Positions 1 to 13,700 of a DNA stretch of 64,000 nucleotides are shown here, in pieces. The notes beneath the pieces are model-generated. The model worked only from the letters and a program-made list of their open reading frames with translations. It had not been told where the DNA came from and did not search any database. The stretch's first letter is position 1, and every line of letters begins with the position of its first letter. Source of the stretch: Aplidium turbinatum (Eukaryota; Chordata; Ascidiacea; Aplousobranchia; Polyclinidae); contig OU964919.1 in assembly GCA_918807975.1 (NCBI GenBank), positions 16,386,001 to 16,450,000 of the forward strand, written 5' to 3'. A program made the translations under genes and the position numbers.

Positions 1-13
1 AAAGTACCATAGC

Positions 14-90
14 GGTGGGATGGCGCAACGGATAAGGCGCTTACTTTCCAATCATGCATTGCTGGTTCCCGGTTTCAGCTGTTTGTTGAA
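14..90 (+). repeat. tRNA-Arg-like SINE head (degenerate)
   Basis: The stretch holds an A-box-like TGGCGCAACGG followed by GATAAGGCGC, and about 45 bases later a poor B-box-like GGTTCCCGG. This resembles the 5' half of a tRNA-Arg-derived SINE. It does not fold convincingly as a complete tRNA. It lies near the window edge, upstream of tubulin exon 2, probably inside tubulin intron 1. Confidence 0.35.
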
Positions 91-571
91 AAACACTGCT
101 CACTTTTACTCAGGGTGTAGTAAATTGGTTAGGCGTAGTTGCTGAAGGAAAGGCGGTCGAGAAAAGAAAAACTGGCTTCCTTACCAATTAGTGCCGATGG
201 CCTAGTAGCCTATAATGAGAACCTCATTTTCTCATGAAACATGGAACTTTCTGAAGATATACAGTAAAAGCAAGAGATAGAAATTAAATTTTAGAATAGG
301 TTAATTATTAAAAACGGTAATTTTGAATCTAAATAACAGAACTTAATTGACATCAGACAAGACACAGAAATTGCAAGTTGCTTTACAGCTCTTAATGAGC
401 AAATGTTTAATTATCAGAATATATGCAATCTCACATTAATGGCATCTTTATTATTTCGTGTGCATGTTTTCTTGAATCTGGGCTTATCCAACACTACATT
501 GAGAAACCTCAAGATCATGTCATTTTCTGTGCCTATTTAGATTAATAGATGTATCTGTTTGTTCTGCACAG

Positions 572-2418
<1,847 letters not shown>

Positions 2419-2544
2419 CTAAACATCAACTTTCACTTCGACATTTATGTTTCTACTATTTTTTGGTTACTTGACAAATTCGTTTTTTTTTTGACAAATT
2501 TTGTTTGACAAGTTTCAAAAGTAGCTTATGTTCCAATTATCGCA

Positions 2545-2550
2545 AATAAA
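2545..2550 (+). terminator. Poly(A) signal of the tubulin gene
   Basis: AATAAA lies 127 bases after the tubulin stop codon, a normal position for a 3' end. Confidence 0.5.
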
Positions 2551-2638
2551 TCTTCATTATTTGCTTTGAGAAAAATCTTCACTACGCTTTTTCCAGATAA
2601 CAGCTGTGGTCTGGCTTGGACTCGAATATTGGTATTAA

Positions 2639-3228
2639 AGGGCGGGGAAACCCAAATTAACTTTGCGAGTTTTTTGTTTCAGCGTGATGTCATTGTGTAC
2701 AACATGCGCTTTAGCAATAAAAAAATCCAAATTTTGTTGCCCTCGTCTCGCTAAGGCCGCTTTTGTTTGATACCCGTTTGCGATGTCTCGTTGCGCATCA
2801 AGCTGTGATTCTGTTCGCTGTGACGTCACAAGGTACATATAATTGTAGCCAAAAGTTTAAGACCAGACTTGATTTATGACAATTTTTGCATTACTTCAAA
2901 ATACTGCATCAGATATAAGATGATGCATAAAGATGATGCAACTGAAACAATATATGATGCAGTATTTTGAAGTAATGCAAAAATCGTCATAAATCAAGTC
3001 TGGTCTTAAACTTTTGACTACAACTATATGTACCTTGTGACGTCACAGCGAACAGAATCACAGCTTGATGCGCGCGAGACCTCGCAAACGGGTATCAAAC
3101 AAAAGTGGCCTTAGCGAGACGAGGGCAGCAAAATTTGGATTTTTTTTTTGCTAAAACGCATGTTGTACACAATGACATCACGCTGAAACAAAAAACTCGC
3201 AAAAAGTTAATTTGGGTTTCCCCGCCCT
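2639..3228. mobile_element. 590-bp foldback (MITE-like) element flanked by TTAA
   Basis: The two halves are reverse complements for about 270 bases each (2639-2911 and 2955-3228), with an AT-rich loop of about 43 bases rich in GATGATGCA. The ends are AGGGCGGGGAAACCC and its complement. Both are flanked by TTAA (2635-2638 and 3229-3232), the target duplication used by piggyBac and Kolobok elements. There is no transposase, so the element is non-autonomous. The arms contain GTGACGTCAC near their centres. Family assignment beyond the TTAA target is inference. Confidence 0.85.
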
Positions 3229-3232
3229 TTAA

Positions 3233-4734
3233 ACTTGGGGGTTGCTTTAAAAAGACAGGCCACTGCTCTTACAAGCAAAAAATAAGATAATTACTAATTA
3301 AAGAATTTAGCAGCCCACCACTCAAGGTTGGTCGTGTTTGCACAGAACCAAAAACAACAGCATAAAGGCTACAGTAGTCTGCAACTACAACATCAATGAG
3401 ATTTACTTAAGTCGCATTTCTGGTTGAATTTTATTTTTACAGTAGCCTACTTGGTATGAAGCCTCATTAACACTTAAGCTTTAAAACAATCCTTTGTGAA
3501 TTTTTAAACCCACGTTGCGTATTTAAGCTATCGTAGATAAAACATTTTCTTGACCGAAAAGAGACTACCAACAGTCCTACGCTATGCAATAACTGCTTGT
3601 GTAATTTGTGTCCCTTCAACTCTTGCAACTGATAGCAGAGGTAGGCACGTCTGAGTTTATATAGTAGGCTACTCTTTAAACTTTAAACTCTTTAAACTCT
3701 TTAAACTTTAAACAAACTCTTTAAACTTTAAACAAACTCTATTGATAAGAAAAAATATCATTCACGCCCCATGTTATATCAAGCAATATTTCAAAGATTT
3801 ATTCGAGCGACGTAACAACAGCGGAAAATGTTAGCCTAAGTCTTAATCTTTAACTTTAAAAGCATGACTATTATAGGCTGGTATATTTACAGTTTTTCTG
3901 TTTATCAAGCAGTGACTTCCTTCTGACATCTTCTTTCTATTCCTTCTGACTAGTCAACAGGGCCATTTTAAAACTGTAATTGTGCCAATGAAAACAGTAA
4001 CTTACTAAAAATTTCAACCATTACTATTTTCAACAAAGTAAAAATAAAAAAAAGAGGAGCAACGAAAGGTTGGCTTTAAAAGCAAAGACACTATGTCGAT
4101 GTGAGAAAGCACTAGGCTACTTCAAAATAACAAATTATTTTCAAAAATGCGGCGTTACGACATTTTCTTGATTGCAAGGCCCTCTACAAACATTCCAGAC
4201 CCTTAAAATGATTCTGGGTCAACACGGTATACTCTGAACCACCCTTATCAATGCTATTGGCTGTCAGTATTCAACATTTTTGCTATTTCACAAACATGTA
4301 ATATTGCAAAAATCCTATTGTACCCACTATTGACAATTTTATGTTCTTATAAATTCTTAAAAAGTAGCATAAAGTTTTTTGTTTTGTCCATTTAATAATA
4401 AGCTAAAACAAATGATTGCAGACAAACAAAACTTTATGATAAAAACAAATAAAGATAGTGCGTTTGTAACAATACAGTATTTATATCTTTTTTCTTTTCA
4501 AATATTCAAAAATCGCTGGAAAGACCGAAAATTAATGCTCCTCTTGATCCGGGAGCCGTATGCGCCCCTTGAGGTGAACGCAACGCTAACTTAAATTGCA
4601 CAGGTGAGCTTGATACGCTAGAGTCGCTGCTCAATGGCAAGGTGAACAAAGACGATTAGATTTGATGGTATACCGTACTGCTAGTTGTAAACTTTTATAC
4701 TTGGTCTAACAAGTTTATAAGACAACATAAAAAA
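3233..4734. other. Spacer between convergent tubulin and gene A 3' ends
   Basis: AT-rich intergenic DNA between two tail-to-tail genes. It holds a short CTTTAAA repeat but no convincing exon or element. Short open frames here have no recognisable content. Confidence 0.6.
3672..3741. repeat. Short irregular tandem repeat of ACTCTTTAAACTTTAA units
   Basis: About 70 bases built from repeated CTTTAAA and AAACTCT words, with the last 22-base unit present twice. Confidence 0.8.
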
Positions 4735-4740
4735 TTTAAT
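4735..4740 (-). terminator. Candidate poly(A) signal of gene A
   Basis: ATTAAA on the minus strand, 47 bases downstream of the gene A stop. It is a common variant signal at a typical distance. Confidence 0.4.
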
Positions 4741-4786
4741 TGCACTTTGAAAATACAGAAGGCTAGGCCAGTGTGAAAAATTGTTT

Positions 4787-7700
4787 TTAGCAAACGTTTT
4801 CCAAGGGGAGCATAAACGCTTCCTTTGAGCTATAGCCATCAGTTGCACTGAGGCATGAAGACTGCAAACTGTTAACGTTGCAGTCTAGTTGCCTGTTTTT
4901 TTCGTTCAAAAATTTCACATTGTCTCCATTGAAATGAACTGTACAGGAAAATTCCTGCACAATGCAGGAGACTGGTGGTAAACTGTTAGTTGGATCATGT
5001 TGTTGACACTGAACAACATGCTGGGGCGAGTTGTCCCCATTGTTTGGGTTGTAAAATTCAAGTGCACTGGAGTACACTCCTGCTCGTAATGTTTTAGTTT
5101 GCAACAGTTTTAAATCTTTGTGTTGAAATTTTGAAGAAATTGAGGTCGGTGTTTTTTTATTTTCGTCAAGCTTAACAGTTTCTTGCAAGCTTTCATGTTC
5201 GCGCTTTTGCAAGTTATCCCCAGAAATCTCGTTCTCGCCATTGGATAATTTGTTTTGAATAACAATGTCTTTGATTTCATAAGTAGGCCTAGTTTGATTT
5301 TCGATTACTTTAATTCCTGAAAGAGATTCACATTCTGACGTATTTTTCTCAGTGTTATCTTCTATGATGGAGGATGAAAGACCACTGTCATCACCTCCAT
5401 TACTAACAGAATGGTCATCTTCAAATACTTGATTATAAATGTCTCTGTCTATGAAGTCACTATCGTCCTCAGAAAGAGGAAAATCCCCACTGCTGATACC
5501 ACTGCTTATCCCAGAATCTTCAGAAGTTCCTTTGGTGCCATTTACAGTTTTTTCCAAAGTAAAAAGTTGCTCAGACGATAATTGTTTCATTCTACTGACG
5601 CTGTGGTTTTGGAAAATAATTTCTTTGTATGGATTATCATCCTGGAGTTTAGCAACTGCAAAGAGATAAAAATATATTATAAACAAGAATGTACCGTAAC
5701 AGCAATAGCTTAGGCTACTGTACGACGTTGCAAGCCACAATCAAGAATGATAAGCAAAATTGAATTTACGTTTGCTCATACAGTGAAGTTTCAAAATAGA
5801 TTTCAATAAATACATTGGAACAGAAATGGGAGATCAAATTTTTTAAGTTAAGAAGTTTTAAATAGGGCAATCCTTAAGTCACTCAAAAGGACGACGCAGA
5901 CCATTAAATTTTAAATTTTTATACATTAAAAAGTCGTCAAATAGAGTGACCAAGTTTGCTGAGGTAAATATAAACACAAAAACATTTTCAGTAAACAGCT
6001 CTATTGCTCCTCACCTACTCTTAACCGTTCTACTTCATCGAACGAAGTAACTTTTTCCTGTTGTTTATTCTCATTGTAATCAAAGGTGGTGTTTGGATTC
6101 TGGTTCATAACGACGTTCTGTTTAAAAAAAATCTATTAAAACTAATGCAACTTCGAGCAGCTTATTAATGATGTGATGACAAATATTGTGTAGGTAAGAA
6201 AATAATGAATATGTCACCAAGGCCGGATTTAGCCTTTTTTTGTCGTATCCAGGCTTACACCTGGTGGTTGAAGATTTAGATTAAGTGGACGGGAAAGCAA
6301 GGAAGCCAATCTTCATGTCCACCTTCAGGCATGCCTTTAAGTGTCCTGCCAAAGATACAGCCGCTCAGTGCTGCCCTAGGTAGATAAGAAAAGTGCTGCC
6401 CCCCCCAAAAAAATTTTTTTCGATGGTGATTTTCGATTTTTCGATACAACACAGGCACTTGTCCTCATTTGTCCTCAATGCCGCCATTTTTATAAAACTT
6501 CATGAAACTAAAGTTCTTTCGTAAACTAGGCCCTACTCTTACTTTTTGGCTTGTTTACATACTTTAAGCATCAAGGCAAGTACACAAAATAGCCTGCAAC
6601 TTTTTCATCAACCCAGGAATCCCTGCATCAACCTAACATTGACTAAAAACATTTTTTCTAGGCTTCTTTAAATTTACTAACGGTGAAACAAACCGAACAA
6701 AGATTAATAAAAATTACACAGACAAAACCTAGTTCTCCATACTAAGCGAGACAGATAACTAAAAGAAGCGCTATAAGCAGCACATATTGTTGAAAACGAA
6801 TCAAGCGTGAAGTACTCTAGGGGCGATGACTTGCCATACATGACTTGTCGCATTGTTTATAAATGTGTGTGATGTGATAACATATTTATTAATTGCTATA
6901 TATCTGAATATATCTGTTGTGAATTATTATATTCACGTAGCCTACAGTATTATCAATGTAGGCTAATATATTGGTATATTTTGTCGTCCCCAATAATTTG
7001 CTGCCCTAGGCAACTGCCTACTCTGCTTACTGATAAATCCGGCCCTGTATGTCACTTAGGTTTGTGTCACATCATTTGATGGGATATTTGAAGCTAATCT
7101 AGCTTTTGTCAGCAGCTGACCAACGACTTTATGAAATTGCAAGGCAAGTTTTCTTACACAACAAGATCAGATAAAACGAGTTTGAAAACGAAGACAAAAG
7201 TGTAGCTTGCAATTATATTTTTCAAGTCTATAAAAATTTAACCAAACTTTTACCAAAATTTCCGGAACTTCTTTAGTAGATTTGATGAATTTTTTGACAG
7301 CCTTTCTCTTGCACATGAAACATGTGACAATGGAAATTATCACAAGAAATCCTGCTGCGGAACCAGCTATGACGACAAGAAAATCTTCCTGTTTTGTAGG
7401 CGCAACTGGTGGTTGGTAAGTGACAGCAACGTACGTTGCTGTTTTGTTGGGAGAAATTGTTGTTGGTTGTGTATACGTTGCTGTAAACAAAATTAAACAA
7501 TAAGCTTGCTTAGTTGCTGGTATTGTTAAATTTAAAGTGAATAGTTCGACTCATGGTTCGACTAGTTAATTGGATTTCAATTTTTGAATCATCAAATAAT
7601 GGCTTTCATCAACTCTTTATACTATGCTAGAAATCCCTGGATTAATGCAATAGCTGTTCGCTTGTCTCAACTTTTCAGAGACACAATTCATGCATTTTTG

Positions 7701-10700
7701 AGATATGATCTCTCAGTATTAGATTAATAATTTCACAAAATTTATATCGATTATAACAGTGTTTTGTAGATAAAAGGTTTCTTTCATTATAATGATCTTT
7801 AAAAATTAGTTGATGCTATGGTAAGACCAGTTCAAAACCGTTTACGGGAAGTGCAAAGTTTTAAAAATTGAAATTGCGAAGTGGTGTATGAAACCAAGAA
7901 TAGAATAGATAGCATGTGCTTGGCCTGAAAGCAATAGCCTGAGGACTCTAGGTAAAGAAGCAACGGTTATGATTAGATCTTATAAGGTTTTGAGAATTTC
8001 TTTTTTTTGATGTGCTAATAAAAACAAAATTAAGAAAGTAAGGCAGCCAGCCACATAGCTAAAAAAATTGTGGTGTCTATACAGAAAAAAAGTATATATT
8101 TTTGTTTTAAGCATCCCACATAGTCTATGCCTAAATATGAATAAGTACCTGTATCTTGATTGATACGTTTCTAGGTTTTCTTAAAAATACAGTAAATGAA
8201 AAGGTAAACAACGGATATTTTTTGTTTAAAAATTTGGATATTTTTTTCTAGAACAACCATGCGGTCAATGGCCTTTAGCTATTTAACTTTAATTTTCAAG
8301 AAAATTCTTTGATGCGGATAACCTGAAACTTTATGACTTTTATACTATATAAAAATATTTTAAGAATAGAAAACGGAGATTTACCGGATGGGTTAATTGA
8401 CCTTTTAAGCTGTGAGTATTGATTTTTTCAATTGTAGCCTACTTTTTCACCAAGTTTTGCTCACAGGTTGGCAGGCTGTTCTCTACAGATTTTAAACAGT
8501 TGCAAAATGTTACCCTTGTTTTATTAGATTGGTAGGCTATATTCTGCATTTAGTTGTTTTGTTTGGTGCTAATTTCTTATCAGCATCTTCTCAAACAAAA
8601 AGTTTCATACACAAATCTTGGATGGCGTGTCTTGTTTTCTCTGCTAAGCTCAGATTCAAGTAATTTTCATAAAAACTCCCCTTTCTTTTTACTGCGTAGT
8701 TGTTGCTTGTACATCTTTGCATAGTAACTTAAGTAGGCTAAGGCAGCGGTTCTCAACTTTTTTCCATCACGAACTGGTTTTAAAATGAAAATAGTTTCGC
8801 GAACCGGCATTAAAATTAGACCATTATATAGGTCTAATTTTTATAATGGTTTAAAAACAATGTAAAAGTCGAGGTCGGAAACAGAACCGTTGACAGGATT
8901 TCTCGGGCCCGGTACCAATTTATTTTCGGGCCCCCTTCATTGACAAAGTTATGAATATAAAGGTTGTGTACAAACTTTTATTGGTGTCGTTTAAGCATGG
9001 TAATTTAACAAATCTTGCGCAATGTTAAAATTTCTTGAACCGCAAACTTAGCCTACTATCTTTATCTAGCGATTGCTTTTTTGAACTTTTCTTTGTCACA
9101 TGGCGCTAGAGCAGGGGTCACCAAATGGCGGCCCGCCACGCTGTATCACTGCGGCCCGCGGAAGGTATCAGCGTACAAGTATAACCAAAAATACTTTTCT
9201 TGAAGAGTTAAAGAGCATGAAGGCAAAAAATACTTTCCAGGAAGCATATTTTCGCTTTGCATACCATTCCACCGACCGACCAATCAGATTATAGTTCTAG
9301 GTGGGGGTTGCTTAAAGTTATTGCAATGCGATGTCCAGCCACACTGTCTCACTGGTTGATTAAAACGTCTGTTTTCGAATTTCGAAATTGTCTGTGAGTA
9401 TAGGGTTGCTTATTATAAGTTTGCAAATGTCATGTAAACACTAGTGCGTTTTACCGTTATTGTGTTTCACGAGCAGTATTCCCTTTATGAAAGTTTTTGT
9501 TGGCAAAGTAGGTCGGTGTGCCAACTCAATTTATAATAAATTGGAAAAATATTATATATAAATTTAGAGACTTTTTCTGATTCTATTATGAAAAATTGAA
9601 AATATTTAGCTTAGTACTGCAAAACGTTTTTTTTTTTAAGAAATATGGAACGCTTCACGATTTTGCGTGTTATTCTTGCGCCGGGCCATGCTAATCTTCT
9701 CTGTATTGTTCCAATTTTAGTATATGTTCTGCCGAAGCAAGTACTGCAAAATTTTGTTAATAAACAATTCTTGCCATGCTGATAAGCACCGCAAGTAAGG
9801 GTTGTCAATAATAAAAGAAAGACGGTTTTATAGACTCTCACAAAAAGGATGAAAAACCAACTCATTGCTTTTTTAGAGGGAAGACTGTTCATGAATTACA
9901 ATAGAATTACGATTTTTCGGTAATTTCCACAAGCGTTTGTTTCATGGTGCCTGTTTTTTTTCCCTGTTATTGGAGCCTATTTTTCGCTGATGTGTTTGCA
10001 GGTTACTATTGTTGCCTGTTTTGCGATGTGTCAAACATTTCCTTGTTTACTGAAGCTGTTAATTGCAAGATATCTTTTGCGAAGCGAAGTAACAACACCA
10101 CTCTTGCTTGGCGATGAATATTCTGATGAAACCGCTCGCCTCGCTATAAGTGCACAAAACAAGTGGCCTCGTTTATTAGGCATTGTTAAAAAAATCAAAA
10201 GTGTTGTAAAAGGAGCTTGGCCTGGCAGTAGCGTTGTTCGATTAATTTTGTTGCGGTATTCTAACATAAATATGAACAACATGTAACGCTGGATACTGGG
10301 TACGAAATGCGTTCTTTTCTAGCATAAGAGTCAACCTACCTAACATTTTATTAGTGCGGCCCGCCACAGCTCTCCTTAGTGCCAAAGTGGCCCGCATGCA
10401 AAAAAGGTTGGTGACCCTTGCGCTAGAGTATTACTTCCCGATTCCATTGATGTTTCACTGGTTCTTCTAAGCTCACCAGAAGAGAATTTACAACACTGCA
10501 GACAGTCAGAAAGTTTTCAATTTGATTTTGGAAAGGTGTTTGGGCCTAGGTCAAACATTTGCTGATAGCTGCAATCTGAAAAGCGGTTTTGGTCTAATTT
10601 TTAGTGCAGAAATAGAGATAGTACCGTAATCTTCTTATCTGTGCCATTTCAGCTTTTGAGTTTAAACAAATATTAACCTGTATATTTTGAAATTTGTGTT

Positions 10701-13700
10701 TCGGGTATATTCGTGGTTGGGGAAATCACTTTATTAGACTAAATTCTTATTTTATTGTTTGGTGGCAGAAGTGGCTATTTTACCACCAGAAAGCTGAAGT
10801 GGGCCCGGTACTTTATCATCTGACTGCTGAAATAGCTGTTTTAACCTCTGATGGCAATTCCTTTACATCTGGTTATATTAAGATCTTGATAATGCTTGAA
10901 GTCGCGGGGAATTTTTTAAACCCGGGCCCCTTAAATATTCTGAGCCCGGGTCCAAAAGTACCACCTAGACCCCCCTGTCAACGCCCCTATCGGAAAGGAA
11001 ACTAGTTCAGCAGGGGGTCTGGAAGGCTGGCTTCCCAGAAAAATTTTCAAATTCGATCTTGTTTTGATCGCTTTTTGTGCACTTTTAGGCCCTTCAATGA
11101 TTTTTTGATCCAGACGTAGGCCACACCATGTTGGCCTATTTGCGCACTATCATCAAATTAAAGCTGTTTTTATTTAGAAGTTTGAGTGAAAAGTTTTAGT
11201 TTAAAGTCGAAGTACGTTTGAAATTAATATTTTTTCAAGACCATAGAAGGATTTCTATAGTTGATTAGTTGAGGGTGTGTATAGTAAATCCAGAGATATG
11301 TAGAAGCATAGGCTACACATTGTTGATTTCTCTGAGTAAACCTTTCCGGTAGCTACTCTTTTTAATTTTGCTGTCTTTTGTAGCATGTACTGAATGAATG
11401 TATAGCCTACATTGTACATTCAAAAACAAATATTGAAACAGGATAACGAGCTCAGATAAAAATTCCATAGATCTAAGATTAATTGCAAGCAGGCTTAGCC
11501 CACTCGAAGAAAAGAAAGTTTAACCTCAAAATGAGGCTTTCAAAACAAAATTGAAACTAGCCAACACGAACTGGTTTAGAAAATTATGAAAAAAATGAAC
11601 AAAGGAAAGAATTATCTTTTGACAGGTGTCAACCACGCGATAATGCTTGACGTACACAATTCGATTACAGGTCATGTTAGTTTCACAATCTATAAAAAGT
11701 AGCTACACTTATAAAAATAGCTAAACACAACTTGCAAAACAACTGAATACAAGACAGTTCCTTTTTTTCTGAACTAATAATGTCGTGACATTATTTTCTG
11801 AAACATAAAAGCTAGACTACTCCATGCACAAAAGCCCCTTAGTTTACATTACTTCACCGTTACTTGCGAAATGTTAGATGCATGTGCCAAGAATACGAAA
11901 ACCATACAAATGGCTACCATGACCACCATAACCATTTCTAGAAGTAGCAAATGACTATTAGTCCAATCTTACCATTATGCGGCATGCATTTGACGTCAAA
12001 TTTGTCCATATCATCCAAACTGAACCATAATATTAAGCAGGTGAATGTATCGTTGTTCATATCGTTTGCTGATAAGTTGTAAATGCTTGTTCCTTTAAAC
12101 GTCTTGCTGGTGCACTCAACTTCTTCATGAGTTATATCGCTGTAAATAATGTTGTCTTCATAGAAGTACCCAGGAAGATTGTAGACCTCGCGCATAAACA
12201 AATACGATTCCACGTTAGCTTGGCCGGATACTATCTTGTGGTCGAGAACAATTTCTGTTAAAATATTTCATCAAAGCAAATTCATTTTTCGGTTGTATGG
12301 AAGTAAATTTAAAGTGATGTAATGTTACATCAGGTCTCATTTCAAAAATCGCAATTAAATTGTATTTAGAAAATTTCTATGCGCAGAAAGCCCGCTATTC
12401 CAGTAGTGTAGGTTTCAATCAGTAGCATTGACAGGAGGTACATTTGGACCCAACCCGGGATGATTTTAGGGGCTCACAACCTTTCCAAGCGGCCGGGGAA
12501 CGTAGAAACACCTCGTAATCGATGGAGATAGCGCGTTTTTTTAGAAGTAACTCAGTTAGGATCCTGTAGACCACATTGTTACCGAGTCCAAAATATCCTC
12601 TCAACGGTCCTGGTTGCAGTTCTCAGTTCATTCTCTTGTTAGGCAAAAGTAGCTTAATCGTCCTCAAAATAATTGATTGACAATAGCGATGTAACACTAA
12701 TCGTTGAACATAAGACGATGAATACTGTTTAACTCTTGGTAGTTTATTTGTAGTATTTTTTACCAACAGCTACATATACGATTACCTTTATCCAAAGAAA
12801 ACACGCAAACGTATGAATACATTTCAGCAACTGTGTAGCGAGTGTAGTTGAGCCACGTGGACGGTGGCGGAGGACGTGGCGGCTGTGTGATAGCGGGATC
12901 CTGTAATTGGTGCGGTGGAAAAGGCCGCTGTTGACCATCAAACCAAAAATTTCTTCCATTAAGATGACCACCTTGGAAATAATATGATGATAAAACAATA
13001 GGATAGTGAATAACAAACTTGGTTGCATATTGTATAACGCTAATTGCAAAACCAAAGCTTATTAAATGTTGTATCATTCCTGCAAGCCACATAACACTTC
13101 TGTACGCAAAAAAAGTTGTTATTAAATCAAGTTAAAGGTTATCAAATATTTTCTCACTTTCTTTGCTGTACTCCGTGTTGTCATCACTTGATTGGTGCAA
13201 AGGTGGCTCAAATGTTTTGTAATATCTTAGTACTGATGCTCTGAACAAAGTCAAGCTGTAGTATATGTCTCCTGATACAGGCTTTTCGGGAATGCATGAA
13301 GGTGCCACAAGAGGCTGACGACAACACCCTCGGAGTGGGCGTCCGATCCTGCAGTAACTTCTTTTACAATTGGTGGAAAAAACAACTAAAAACTTCATTC
13401 AAACCAAAGGTTTTCGAACGATTTACTCCCGTTTGCCAATTGCCAATTTAAAAAAAAAAAAAGATTTATGTTATATTTTGAGATTAGAAATTGGGCTTGT
13501 ATCGTAGCATGCAGTTACAGTTTATCTTTACTATATTAGAAAATTAACTTCTTTCACATTTCATTTGAAAATTTTGGAAGTGTGGTTGCGGCCGCCACAC
13601 CCCCAGCATTTATATTTATGACTTAGCTGGAGTTAGAGATAGTGAAACACGTTTTACGTAAATTCATTCTCATCAGATGAAATGCAACATTTCGCTTGAA

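Larger units (their letters stand above)
8888..10983. mobile_element. Possible older element with CGTTGACAGG inverted ends, interrupted by a hAT
   Basis: CGTTGACAGG at 8888-8897 is perfectly inverted at 10974-10983. Both flanks carry GGGCCCGG-rich sequence inside these ends. No target duplication is visible. The hAT 9112-10420 would be nested in it. Chance pairing of short termini is not excluded. Confidence 0.3.
7481..11972. other. Intron 6 of gene A (4.5 kb), mostly repeat-derived
   Basis: It holds a lone hAT end, a complete hAT carrying a U6 retropseudogene, and GGGCCCGG-rich flanks that may belong to an older interrupted element. The remainder is unremarkable AT-rich sequence. Confidence 0.7.

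Noticed and set aside
14-90. Intact tRNA-Arg gene
   Set aside because: The A-box is plausible, but the B-box is poor and the 3' half does not pair into an acceptor stem; SINE head preferred.
4787-6117. SEFIR or TIR signalling domain in the gene A tail, which would make it an IL-17 receptor
   Set aside because: The tail is low-complexity and acidic, with none of the conserved SEFIR or TIR box motifs.
9641-9742. Functional U6 snRNA gene
   Set aside because: It has no pol III T-run terminator, an A-rich tail, flanking direct repeats and changes in the central stem; it reads as a retropseudogene.
9990-10286. 98-codon open frame inside the 9112 hAT
   Set aside because: No recognisable transposase motif, and an overlapping open frame of similar length lies on the other strand.
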